A stretch of DNA of 64,000 nt, taken from assembly GCF_014236655.1 (NCBI RefSeq), contig NZ_JACMYG010000018.1, forward strand, positions 45,831-109,830, in the 5' to 3' direction. The DNA is from Pseudomonas kielensis (lineage in GTDB: Bacteria > Pseudomonadota > Gammaproteobacteria > Pseudomonadales > Pseudomonadaceae). Shown here piece by piece: positions 42,466-51,071 of the stretch. Both the position numbers and the translations under genes were made by a program. The first letter of the stretch is position 1. Each line of letters starts with the position of its first letter. The notes beneath the pieces were generated by a model that had not been told where the DNA came from, did no database searches, and saw only the letters and a program-made list of their open reading frames with translations.

Positions 42466-42618
42466 ATGAACTACGCCACTTATTACCGTCACGACAGTTT
42501 TACCGCCTGGCGATTTACCAGCCTCCGCTCGGGACAGCCTGCCGCCTCCGATCGGTCACCCACAGGTGGCAAGCGCACACACTCAGCCAACACGGCCAAC
42601 TGTCGAACACCCCAGTAG
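42466..42618 (+). CDS. Second small leader ORF upstream of DAHP synthase
   Basis: 50 residues, MNYATYYRHDSFTAWRFTSL at the start, with three Tyr, two Phe and one Trp in the first 17 codons. The ribosome site CAAGGAATT is better than that of most genes nearby. It ends 49 nt before the DAHP synthase ATG. Its aromatic codons are at the beginning, not the end, so it may work by a different mechanism from leader 1, for example translational coupling. GCGGG-N6-CCCGC at 42630-42645 could mask the next start. Confidence 0.6.
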   Translation: MNYATYYRHDSFTAWRFTSLRSGQPAASDRSPTGGKRTHSANTANCRTPQ

Positions 42619-42667
42619 GGCCGAGCGCGCGGGCACGAACCCGCCGCCAGCCCAAGGAAGCCTGAAT

Positions 42668-43735
42668 ATGAACTCCCGCGTATCCGCTCTGCCGCTGTCT
42701 ACCCACACCTCTGCCAATGAAGCACTGACCCAGCGTCTGCCCAGCTCATTGCAGCTCAAGCAACAACTGCCCCTGAGCCTCGCCCTGAGCCAACAGGTCG
42801 CCGCCCATCGCCAAGCCATCCGCGCCATCCTCGAAGGTGAAGACTCGCGCCTGCTGGTCGTCGTCGGCCCCTGCTCGATCCACGACCCGCAATCGGCTCT
42901 CGAGTACGCCGGCAAACTCGCCCGACTGGCCCACGAAGTCAGCGACAAGATGCTCCTGGTGATGCGTGCCTACGTCGAAAAACCGCGCACCACAGTGGGC
43001 TGGAAAGGCCTGGCCTACGACCCGCACCTGGACGGCAGCGACGACATGGTCGGCGGTCTGAACCTGTCCCGGGACTTGATGCGCGAGATGCTGCGCCTCG
43101 GCCTGCCGGTTGCCACCGAGTTGCTGCAACCCATGGCCACCAGCTACTTCGACGACCTGCTCAGTTGGGTGGCCATCGGTGCACGTACCACCGAATCGCA
43201 GATCCACCGGGAAATGGCCAGCGGCCTGGGCATGCCGGTCGGTTTCAAGAACGGCACCGACGGCGGCGTGGGCGTGGCCACCGACGCCATGCGCTCGGCC
43301 GCCCACCCGCACCGCCACTTTGGCGTCGACAGCCAGGGCCATCCGGCGATCATCCAGACCCAGGGCAACCCGGACACCCACCTGGTGTTGCGCGGCGGCC
43401 ATCGCGGCCCCAACTACGACCAGCACCACGTGGCCCGGATCGAGGACGACCTGCAGCGGCTGAACATCGCGTCGCGGATCATGGTCGATTGCAGCCATGC
43501 CAACAGCGGCAAGGACCCATTGCGCCAGCCGGCGGTGTTCAACGACGTGCTGGAACAACGCCTGAATGGCAATCGCGCGCTGATCGGCATGATGCTTGAG
43601 AGCCACCTGTTCGAAGGGTGCCAGGCGCTGGGGCCGACCCTGCGCTACGGGGTGTCGGTGACTGACGGTTGCCTGGGCTGGGAGGCAACCGAACAACTGC
43701 TGCGCCAGGCCAGCCGCAAACTGCGCAACACCTGA
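42668..43735 (+). CDS. aroF: 3-deoxy-7-phosphoheptulonate (DAHP) synthase, class I
   Basis: 355 residues. Joins phosphoenolpyruvate and erythrose 4-phosphate, the first step of the shikimate pathway. Class I motifs: VVVGPCSIHDPQ with the metal Cys, EKPRTTVGWKGL, PVGFKNGTDGG, LRGGHRGPNYD, and VDCSHANSGKDP. The N-terminal extension is of the feedback-regulated AroF/G/H type. Start at 42668 has AAGGAAG upstream; the open frame reaches further up through the leader without homology. Control by attenuation is predicted from the leader. The letter F is a guess among the isozymes. Confidence 0.92.
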   Translation: MNSRVSALPLSTHTSANEALTQRLPSSLQLKQQLPLSLALSQQVAAHRQAIRAILEGEDSRLLVVVGPCSIHDPQSALEYAGKLARLAHEVSDKMLLVMRAYVEKPRTTVGWKGLAYDPHLDGSDDMVGGLNLSRDLMREMLRLGLPVATELLQPMATSYFDDLLSWVAIGARTTESQIHREMASGLGMPVGFKNGTDGGVGVATDAMRSAAHPHRHFGVDSQGHPAIIQTQGNPDTHLVLRGGHRGPNYDQHHVARIEDDLQRLNIASRIMVDCSHANSGKDPLRQPAVFNDVLEQRLNGNRALIGMMLESHLFEGCQALGPTLRYGVSVTDGCLGWEATEQLLRQASRKLRNT

Positions 43736-43761
43736 AGCCCCCTGGCGTTTGACTGAATACG

Positions 43762-43788
43762 CCGTTGCGCCGGTCTGGCGCGCAACGG
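43762..43788 (+). terminator. Hairpin after DAHP synthase
   Basis: CCGTTGCGC and GCGCAACGG form a 9-bp stem with a 9-nt loop, 27 nt after the stop. No T run follows, so efficiency is uncertain. Confidence 0.4.
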
Positions 43789-43931
43789 CCAGGTTCACCA
43801 CCGATTCCTCCTGCCACTTCTATTCCGCCTTCAACAACGGACAGCGGCTTTTTCGCACATCGCCCCGGCGTGGCCTGCATTAGAGTGAGAACGCGACACA
43901 ATTCCCGACCTCACGGAATACAGGCACGCTT

Positions 43932-44813
43932 ATGCAAAGGAATGCAAGCACCCAATACCCGATCATGCTGGTCCACGGCCTCTTCGGTTTCGACAGTATC
44001 GGCAATCTCGATCTCTTCCACGGCGTCAAGCAGGCCCTGCGCAACGCCGGCGCCCACGTGTTCATCCCCTACCTCTCCGCCACCCACAGCAACGAACTGC
44101 GTGGCCAGCAATTGCTGGCTCAGGTCGAACTGGTCCGGGCGGGAACCGGCGCCGCCAAGGTCAACCTGATCGGCCATAGCCAAGGCGCCCTGGCGGCGCG
44201 TTATGCCGCGGCAGTGGCCCCCCAGCATGTGGCCTCGGTGAGCTCGGTCAGCGGGCCGAACCATGGCTCCGAGCTGGCTGACTGCCTGCGCCAGGCCCTG
44301 ACTCCCGGGCACCTGCCGGAACAGGTCGCGGCGGCGGTCTCGACGCTGTTTGTCGAGTTCCTCAGGTTCATCAGCGGCAGTCCAAAAATCCCCCAGAACG
44401 CCATCGCCGCCCTCAATGCCCTGACCACCGAGGGCGTCGCCGCCTTCAATCACAAATACCCGCAAGGCTTGCCCGACACCTGGGGCGGCAACGGCGAAGA
44501 ACAGGTCAACGGCGTTCGTTACTACTCCTGGAGTGGCACCCTGCAAGGTCGACTGCTGGACGAGGGCCCTAATGCCCTCGATCCACTGCACCTGTTCTGC
44601 CGCAACTTCTCGCGCTTTTTCATCCGTGAGGCCAAGCAGAACGATGGCATGGTCGGGCGCTTCAGTTCGCACCTGGGCACGGTCCTGCGCTCCGACTATC
44701 CGCTGGATCACATGGACAGCATCAACCAGACCACGGGCCTGGTACGCCCGGGCATCGATCCTGTGGCCCTGTACCTGGAGCACGCCGAGCGCCTGAAGCA
44801 GGCCGGCATCTGA
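43932..44813 (+). CDS. Triacylglycerol lipase, family I.1 (P. fragi type)
   Basis: 293 residues. Oxyanion segment IMLVHGLFGFDSIG, nucleophile elbow NLIGHSQGALAARY, conserved VSGPNHGSELAD, and the Asp/His region NDGMVGRFSSHLG and YPLDHMDSIN with calcium-site residues. Very like the P. fragi lipase, and like it without an N-terminal signal peptide. So it is either cytoplasmic or exported in an unusual way. No lipase foldase (lif) gene is nearby. Alone on its strand. Confidence 0.88.
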   Translation: MQRNASTQYPIMLVHGLFGFDSIGNLDLFHGVKQALRNAGAHVFIPYLSATHSNELRGQQLLAQVELVRAGTGAAKVNLIGHSQGALAARYAAAVAPQHVASVSSVSGPNHGSELADCLRQALTPGHLPEQVAAAVSTLFVEFLRFISGSPKIPQNAIAALNALTTEGVAAFNHKYPQGLPDTWGGNGEEQVNGVRYYSWSGTLQGRLLDEGPNALDPLHLFCRNFSRFFIREAKQNDGMVGRFSSHLGTVLRSDYPLDHMDSINQTTGLVRPGIDPVALYLEHAERLKQAGI

Positions 44814-44943
44814 ATCGTGGGGCGGTGCCGAATTTTCGACCGACGGCGCTTTGACGCAGGACCAGGCAGCAGAATGACGAGAAATAGCCCTCTGAATCCG
44901 GTAGGCTCAGCACTTTATTGAACATTGAATGGAGATTCTTCCC

Positions 44944-45225
44944 ATGGCCAAAGCCACTGCCCGTCACATCCTGGTTGCCAGCGAAGCCAAGTGCAACGAA
45001 CTGAAAGCCCAGATCGAAGGCGGCGCTGATTTCGCCGAAGTTGCCAAAGCCAACTCCACCTGCCCGTCCAGCCGTCAAGGCGGCGACCTGGGTTCGTTCG
45101 GTCCTGGTCAGATGGTCAAGGAATTCGACACCGTGGTCTTTAGCGCGCCAGTCAACACCGTACAAGGCCCGGTCAAGACCCAGTTCGGCTACCACCTGCT
45201 GGAAGTGACCAGCCGTCAGGACTGA
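44944..45225 (+). CDS. ppiC: Parvulin peptidyl-prolyl isomerase, copy 1
   Basis: 93 residues, single parvulin domain: ARHILVASEAKCNELKAQIE, the STCPSSRQGGDLGSFGPGQM core, and TQFGYHLLEV end. Same length as E. coli PpiC. No signal peptide, so a cytoplasmic folding helper. GGAGA precedes the ATG. A second parvulin lies at 59322-59597. Confidence 0.93.
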   Translation: MAKATARHILVASEAKCNELKAQIEGGADFAEVAKANSTCPSSRQGGDLGSFGPGQMVKEFDTVVFSAPVNTVQGPVKTQFGYHLLEVTSRQD

Positions 45226-45246
45226 TCCACCGCCAATTGCCTGAAC

Positions 45247-45277
45247 AACGGCCCGCCTTCTGGTGGGCCGTTGTGTT
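45247..45277 (+). terminator. Rho-independent terminator after ppiC
   Basis: AACGGCCCGCC-TTCT-GGTGGGCCGTT (11 bp, one G-T) followed by GTGTTTG, 21 nt after the stop. Confidence 0.85.
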
Positions 45278-45360
45278 TGTGCCGAACGTTTTTGGCTGGC
45301 CAGGCCTGCGCCGCTAGCGTACAAATCGAACCATCGATCACCCGGCTCTTAAGGCTGACA

Positions 45361-47229
45361 ATGCGACTGGCTTTCTCCTTATTGATCTCCACGGTCCTGG
45401 CCCTGCTGCTGAGCGCGACCACCGTGAACGCAGCCCCCCAGCACGCCCTCACCGTCTACGGCGAACCGGCCAAGTACCCTGCCGGCTTCAGCCACTTTGC
45501 CTATGCCAACCCGCAAGCCCCCAAGGGCGGCAGCATGCGTCGTTCGGCCATTGAAATCGGGCGCTTTGACCACGTCTCGCCCTACATCGACAAAGGCATT
45601 GGCGTCAGCCAGCTCGATGGCATGGTGTATTCGCCCCTGGCCCAACGCTCGCTGGACGAGCCCTACACGGTCTACGGGCTGGTGGCGGAAAAAATGGAGC
45701 GCGCCGAGGACGGTCTGTGGTTGCGCTTCTACCTCAATCCCAAAGCCCGCTTTGCCGACGGCAGCGCCATCACCGCCGAGGACGTGCACTACACCTTCGA
45801 CCTGCTGATGACCCAGGGCAGCCTGCGCTATCGCACCCAGTTCGCCGACGTCAAAGGGGTCGAGGTCGAGTCGCCCCGGACCATTCGCTTCGACTTCAAG
45901 AACAACCAGAATCGCACCCTGGCCTTGGATATCGCGACCTTGCCGGTGTTCCCCGAGCACTGGTGGAAAACCCGCGACTTCGCCAACGGTGGCGGCTACG
46001 AGGCGCCCCTGGGCAGCGGGCCGTACCGGGTCAGCAAGGTCGACTCCGGGCGCAGCATCACCTTCGAGCGCAACCCCGACTGGTGGGGCAAGGACTTGCC
46101 CGTCAGCCGCGGCCTGTACAACTTCGACCGCTTCAGCATCGAGTACTTTGGCGACACCGACGTGGCGCGCCAGGTCCTGCGTGGCGGTGCCTACGACTAC
46201 AACCGCGAGTTCTCCGCCACCGGTTTTTCCATCGGCTACGACGGCCCGGCCCTGAACGACGGCCGCCTGCAGAAAGCCCATCTGGCCAAGCAGGCTCCAC
46301 AACCGTCCCAGGGGTTTGTGTTCAACCTGCAGAACCCGATCTTCAAGGACCGCCGCGTGCGCCAGGCCCTGGCCATGCTCTGGGATTTCGAGTGGAGCAA
46401 CCGGCAGATGATGCGTGACCTGTACATCCGCCAACAGAGCTTCTTCTCCAACACCGAACTGGCCGCGCGCCAACTGCCGGATGCCGCTGAACTGGCGATT
46501 CTCGAGCCCCTGCGCGGGCAGATTCCCGACGAGGTCTTCACCCAGGTCTTCGAAGCGCCGAAAACCGATGGCAGCGGCTTGATTCGCGACAAGCAACTGC
46601 AAGCCCTGGACCTGCTGGAACAGGCCGGCTGGAAACCCGACGGCGACCAACTGGTCAATGCCCAGGGGGAGCCGCTGGCGTTCACGTTCCTGATCAGCCA
46701 GAACGGCATGGATCGCCTGTTACTCCCCTATAAACGCACCCTGGCGCAGATCGGCATCCGCCTCAATATCCGCCTGATCGACTCCTCGCAGTACGTCAAT
46801 CGGCTGATGAGCCGCGACTACGACATGATCGTCACCGGCTACCCGGTCAGCACCTCGCCGGGCGGTGAGCTGTTCAACTATTTCGGCTCGGCCGCGGCCA
46901 ACGATCCCGGCGCCAACAACTACATGGCCTTGCAGAACCCCGCCGTCGACCGCCTGCTCGACGGTCTGGTCAAGGCCACCACCCAGGCCGACATGCTGCG
47001 CCATGCCCACGCCCTGGACCGGGTCCTGCAATGGAACTACTACTGGATTCCCAACTACTACCCGCCGGGCAGCTCCACGGTGTGGTGGAACCGCTTTGGC
47101 ATGCCGGCGGTACCGGCCAGCAATGACGAAGCCATCGAGAGCTGGTGGCAAGTGAGCACCACGCCCCTGACCAATGAACAGATGGCCGCCGAACGCATCA
47201 AGCGTGGCCAGCCCGGAGGACCGCGCTGA
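45361..47229 (+). CDS. yejA: Peptide ABC transporter substrate-binding protein YejA-like
   Basis: 622 residues. Signal peptide MRLAFSLLISTVLALLLSA...VNA, then a family 5 solute-binding protein with AYANPQAPKGGSMRRSAIEI near the mature N-terminus and EDVHYTFDLLM, typical of the YejA group. It binds oligopeptides in the periplasm for the YejBEF importer, which also admits microcin C-type peptide-nucleotides. The following yejB ATG shares one base with its stop (TGATG). Same strand operon with yejBEF. Confidence 0.9.
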   Translation: MRLAFSLLISTVLALLLSATTVNAAPQHALTVYGEPAKYPAGFSHFAYANPQAPKGGSMRRSAIEIGRFDHVSPYIDKGIGVSQLDGMVYSPLAQRSLDEPYTVYGLVAEKMERAEDGLWLRFYLNPKARFADGSAITAEDVHYTFDLLMTQGSLRYRTQFADVKGVEVESPRTIRFDFKNNQNRTLALDIATLPVFPEHWWKTRDFANGGGYEAPLGSGPYRVSKVDSGRSITFERNPDWWGKDLPVSRGLYNFDRFSIEYFGDTDVARQVLRGGAYDYNREFSATGFSIGYDGPALNDGRLQKAHLAKQAPQPSQGFVFNLQNPIFKDRRVRQALAMLWDFEWSNRQMMRDLYIRQQSFFSNTELAARQLPDAAELAILEPLRGQIPDEVFTQVFEAPKTDGSGLIRDKQLQALDLLEQAGWKPDGDQLVNAQGEPLAFTFLISQNGMDRLLLPYKRTLAQIGIRLNIRLIDSSQYVNRLMSRDYDMIVTGYPVSTSPGGELFNYFGSAAANDPGANNYMALQNPAVDRLLDGLVKATTQADMLRHAHALDRVLQWNYYWIPNYYPPGSSTVWWNRFGMPAVPASNDEAIESWWQVSTTPLTNEQMAAERIKRGQPGGPR

Positions 47230-48290
47230 TGCTGGCTTATGTCTTGCGCCGCTTGTTGCTGATCATCCCGACCCTGGTGATCATCCTGCTGGTCAATTTC
47301 GTGATCGTCCAGGCCGCGCCCGGGGGCCCGGTGGAACAGGCCATCGCGCATTTGCAGGGGATTGGCGGGGGTGGCAGCCTCGGCGCGTCCGGCGACGGCC
47401 TGAGCCACGGCTCGCGCGCCAGTCGCGGCCTCGATCCACAGCTGATCAAGGACATCGAAAAGCAGTACGGTTTCGACAAGCCGGCCCATGAGCGCCTGTG
47501 GCTGATGCTCAAGAGCTACGCCCAACTGGATTTCGGCAAGAGCTTCTTTCGCGGGGCCACGGTCACCGAGCTGATCCTGGAAAAAATGCCGGTGACCATT
47601 TCCCTCGGGCTCTGGGCCACCCTGATCACCTACCTGGTATCGATCCCGCTGGGCATCCGCAAGGCCGTGCACCACGGCAGCCAGTTCGACATCTGGAGCA
47701 GCACCGCGATCATCGTCGGCTATGCCATGCCGGCCTTTCTGTTCGCCATGTTCCTGATCGTGATCTTCGCCGGCGGCACCTCGCTCAACTGGTTTCCGGT
47801 GCGCGGCCTGGTCTCGGAAAACTTCGAACAGTTGTCGACCCCGGGTAAAATCGCCGACTACTTCTGGCACCTGGTGCTGCCGGTGACAGCGCTGGTGGTC
47901 GGCGGTTTCGCGACCCTGACCATCCTCACCAAAAACTCCTTCCTCAACGAAATCACCCGCCAGTACGTGGTCACCGCCCGTGCCAAGGGCCTGAGCGAGC
48001 GCCGGGTGCTGTACGGCCACGTGTTCCGCAACGCCATGCTGCTGGTGGTGTCGGGGATTCCCCAGGCGTTCATCAGCGTGTTCTTCGCCGGCTCACTGCT
48101 GATCGAGGTGATCTTCTCCCTCGATGGCCTGGGGCGCATGAGCTATGAAGCGGCGGTGTCACGGGACTATCCGTTGGTGTTCGGCTCGTTGTTCATCTTC
48201 ACCCTGTTCGGCCTGCTGATAAAACTGATTGGCGACCTGTGCTACACCCTGGTCGACCCGCGCATCGACTTTGCCGCGAGGAACGCCTGA
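47229..48290 (+). CDS. yejB: Peptide ABC transporter permease YejB-like
   Basis: 353 residues, inner-membrane permease. N-terminal MLAYVLRRLLLIIPTLVIIL is the usual DppB/OppB-type start; the ABC-coupling loop is YVVTARAKGLSERRVLYGHV. A periplasmic insertion after helix 1 (GGGGSLGASGDGL) is YejB-specific. Start and stop overlap its neighbours by single bases. Confidence 0.92.
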   Translation: MLAYVLRRLLLIIPTLVIILLVNFVIVQAAPGGPVEQAIAHLQGIGGGGSLGASGDGLSHGSRASRGLDPQLIKDIEKQYGFDKPAHERLWLMLKSYAQLDFGKSFFRGATVTELILEKMPVTISLGLWATLITYLVSIPLGIRKAVHHGSQFDIWSSTAIIVGYAMPAFLFAMFLIVIFAGGTSLNWFPVRGLVSENFEQLSTPGKIADYFWHLVLPVTALVVGGFATLTILTKNSFLNEITRQYVVTARAKGLSERRVLYGHVFRNAMLLVVSGIPQAFISVFFAGSLLIEVIFSLDGLGRMSYEAAVSRDYPLVFGSLFIFTLFGLLIKLIGDLCYTLVDPRIDFAARNA

Positions 48291-49312
48291 TGCTCAATCT
48301 GTCGCCCCTGGCGCGCCGACGCTTCGAGCGCTTCAAGAAAAACCGCCGTGGCTGGTGGTCACTGTGGCTGTTCATCGGTCTGTTCCTGCTGACCCTGGGC
48401 GGTGAGCTGATCGCCAACGACAAACCGCTGGTCCTCAGCTACCAGAACAGCCTGTATTTCCCGGCGTTCAAGCGGTACACCGAGCAGGAATTCGGCGGTC
48501 AACTGCCATTCCAGGCCGACTACCGCAGCGACTATGTGCAGAAGCTGATCCACAAGGACGGCGGCTGGATGCTGTTCCCGCCGATTCCGTTCAGCGATGA
48601 CACGCCCAACTATGACCTCAACCAACCCGCACCGAGCCCACCCTCGAAGGTCAATTGGTTGGGCACCGACGACCAGGCCCGGGATGTGCTGGCGCGGGTG
48701 ATCTTCGGCGCCCGGGTGTCGATCCTGTTCGCCCTGGCGCTGACCGTCATCAGCGCGTTGATCGGCATCGCCGCCGGCGCCCTGCAGGGTTACTACGGTG
48801 GCTGGGTCGACCTGCTGGGCCAGCGCTTGCTGGAAGTCTGGTCGGGGTTGCCGGTGCTGTACCTGCTGATCATCCTGTCTGGCTTCGTCGAACCGAATTT
48901 CTGGTGGCTGCTGGGGATCATGGCGCTGTTTTCCTGGCTGGCCCTGGTGGACGTGGTGCGCGCCGAATTCCTGCGCGGACGCAACCTGGAATACGTCAAG
49001 GCCGCCCGGGCCCTGGGCCTGAACGACCGCAAGGTGATCGTGCGGCACATCCTGCCCAACGCCATGAACGCAACCCTGAGCTACCTGCCGTTCATTCTCA
49101 CCGGCGCCATCTCGACCCTGACCGCCCTGGACTTCCTCGGTTTTGGCATGCCGGCCGGTAGTGCGTCGCTGGGCGAACTGATCGGCCAGGGCAAACAGAA
49201 CCTGCAAGCGCCGTGGCTCGGGCTGACGGCGTTTTTCACCCTGGCACTGATTCTGTCGCTGCTGGTATTTATCGGCGAAGCCTTGCGCGACGCGTTTGAT
49301 CCACGATCTTGA
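48290..49312 (+). CDS. yejE: Peptide ABC transporter permease YejE-like
   Basis: 340 residues, second permease. LSPLARRRFERFKKNRRGWW start, a large periplasmic loop after helix 1, and the coupling loop EYVKAARALGLNDRKVIVRHI. Its ATG shares one base with the yejB stop. The last codons run into a 13-bp tandem repeat. Confidence 0.92.
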   Translation: MLNLSPLARRRFERFKKNRRGWWSLWLFIGLFLLTLGGELIANDKPLVLSYQNSLYFPAFKRYTEQEFGGQLPFQADYRSDYVQKLIHKDGGWMLFPPIPFSDDTPNYDLNQPAPSPPSKVNWLGTDDQARDVLARVIFGARVSILFALALTVISALIGIAAGALQGYYGGWVDLLGQRLLEVWSGLPVLYLLIILSGFVEPNFWWLLGIMALFSWLALVDVVRAEFLRGRNLEYVKAARALGLNDRKVIVRHILPNAMNATLSYLPFILTGAISTLTALDFLGFGMPAGSASLGELIGQGKQNLQAPWLGLTAFFTLALILSLLVFIGEALRDAFDPRS

Positions 49313-49347
49313 TCCACGATCTTGATCCGCGATCTTGATCCAAGGTC
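49296..49347 (+). repeat. Four 13-bp tandem repeats across the yejE end
   Basis: TTGATCCACGATC occurs at 49296-49308 and 49309-49321, then TTGATCCGCGATC and TTGATCCAAGGTC follow. Unit 1 lies in the yejE coding end and the stop falls in unit 2, so repeat number sets the yejE-yejF spacing. Confidence 0.9.
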
Positions 49348-49364
49348 TTGAGGGCACTATTGCC

Positions 49365-50945
49365 ATGAGCGACAACCTGATCGAAATCCGTAACCTCAAC
49401 GTGGCCTTCAACGGCCAGGTGGCGGTGCGCGACCTGTGCCTGGACATCCGTGCCGGCGAGTGCCTGGCGCTGGTCGGTGAATCCGGCTCGGGCAAGTCAG
49501 TGACCGCCCACTCGATCCTGCAACTGCTGCCCGAGTGTGGCACTCAGTCCTCGGGCAGCATTCGCTACCGTGGCCAGCAGTTGCTCGGTGCCGAGGCCAG
49601 CACCTTGCGCGCCCTGCGCGGCAACCGCATCGCGATGATCTTCCAGGAGCCGATGACCTCCCTCAACCCCCTGCACAGCATCGAAAAACAGATCGGCGAA
49701 ACCCTGCTGGTGCACAAAGGCCTGGGCGGCAAGGCCGCGCAACTGCGGATCCTGGAACTGCTCGAACTGGTGGGCATTGCCAACCCCAGGGAGCGTCTCA
49801 AGGCCTACCCGCACCAACTCTCCGGCGGCCAGCGGCAACGGGTGATGATTGCCATGGCACTGGCCTGCGAGCCGGAACTGCTGATCGCCGACGAACCCAC
49901 CACCGCCCTGGACGTGACGGTGCAGCGCAAGATCCTGCTGCTGCTCAAGTCCCTGCAACAACGCCTGGGCATGTCGCTGCTGCTGATCAGCCACGACCTC
50001 AACCTGGTGCGCAGCATCGCCCAGCGCGTCTGCGTGATGCGCGGCGGCGAGATCGTCGAACAGGCCGCCTGTGAAACCCTGTTCACCGCACCGCAGCACC
50101 CTTATAGCTGCGAGCTGCTCAACGCCGAGCCAGAAGGTGAAGCCCTGCCCCGGGATGAACGCGAAGCCGTGCTGGAAGTCACCGACCTGAGCGTGCGTTT
50201 CCCCCTCGGCGGTGGGTTGTTCCAGCGCAAGACCTGGCTGCACGCCGTGGACGGCATCAGCCTGAGCATTCAACGGGGCAAGACCCTGGGCATCGTCGGT
50301 GAGTCCGGCTCGGGCAAGTCGACCCTCGGCCAGGCGATCCTGCGCCTGCTGGACTCCGCGGGCAGCATCCGCTTCCAGGGCGAGGCGCTGGACGGTCTCA
50401 ACCAGAAGCAACTGCGGCCCTGGCGCAAACAGATGCAGGTGGTGTTCCAGGACCCCTTTGGCAGCCTGAGTCCGCGGATGTCCGTGGCGCAAATCATCAG
50501 CGAGGGCCTGGAGGTCCACAGCCAGTGCACCGCCCAGGAGTGCGAAGCCCAGGTGATCCAGGTGCTCAAGGAAGTCGGCCTGGACCCACAGAGCCGCCAT
50601 CGTTACCCCCACGAGTTTTCCGGTGGCCAGCGCCAACGCATCGCCATCGCCCGCGCCCTGGTGCTCAAGCCGGCGCTGATCCTGCTCGACGAACCGACCT
50701 CGGCGCTGGACCGCACCGTGCAAAAACAGGTGGTCGCCCTGCTCCGCCAGCTCCAGGAGAAACACGGCCTGACCTACCTGTTCATCAGCCACGACCTGTC
50801 GGTGGTCCGCGCCCTGGCCCACGACATGATCGTGATCAAGGACGGCAAGGTGGTCGAACGCGGCGCCAGCCATGATGTGTTCGACGCACCGCAACATCCT
50901 TACACCAGAGAACTGTTGGCCGCCGCCCATCCGGGGTGGGCATGA
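49365..50945 (+). CDS. yejF: Peptide ABC transporter ATP-binding protein YejF-like (two ATPase domains)
   Basis: 526 residues, two fused ABC ATPases. Domain 1: Walker A GESGSGKSVT, signature LSGGQRQRV, Walker B LLIADEPTTALD. Domain 2: GESGSGKSTLG, FSGGQRQRI, LILLDEPTSALD. Energises YejABE import. The start at 49365 is taken as MSDNLIEIRNLNVAF; the open frame extends ten codons up into the tandem repeat. Confidence 0.94.
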   Translation: MSDNLIEIRNLNVAFNGQVAVRDLCLDIRAGECLALVGESGSGKSVTAHSILQLLPECGTQSSGSIRYRGQQLLGAEASTLRALRGNRIAMIFQEPMTSLNPLHSIEKQIGETLLVHKGLGGKAAQLRILELLELVGIANPRERLKAYPHQLSGGQRQRVMIAMALACEPELLIADEPTTALDVTVQRKILLLLKSLQQRLGMSLLLISHDLNLVRSIAQRVCVMRGGEIVEQAACETLFTAPQHPYSCELLNAEPEGEALPRDEREAVLEVTDLSVRFPLGGGLFQRKTWLHAVDGISLSIQRGKTLGIVGESGSGKSTLGQAILRLLDSAGSIRFQGEALDGLNQKQLRPWRKQMQVVFQDPFGSLSPRMSVAQIISEGLEVHSQCTAQECEAQVIQVLKEVGLDPQSRHRYPHEFSGGQRQRIAIARALVLKPALILLDEPTSALDRTVQKQVVALLRQLQEKHGLTYLFISHDLSVVRALAHDMIVIKDGKVVERGASHDVFDAPQHPYTRELLAAAHPGWA

Positions 50946-50973
50946 TTGCGCGCCTGCCGCCGGACCGTATTGC

Positions 50974-51036
50974 CCTCATCGCGAGCAAGCTCGCTCCCAC
51001 ATGGAATATGTGGGAGCGAGCTTGCTCGTGATGAGG
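50974..51036. repeat. REPIN (paired REP palindromes)
   Basis: CCTCATCGCGAGCAAGCTCG, continuing CTCCCACAT, is mirrored after GGAAT by ATGTGGGAGCGAGCTTGCTC, continuing GTGATGAGG. The 29-nt arms differ at one pair. Sits between yejF and the sigma-54 activator gene. Confidence 0.9.
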
Positions 51037-51071
51037 CCATCACCCACCACACACCCTTCGGAAATGAACCG

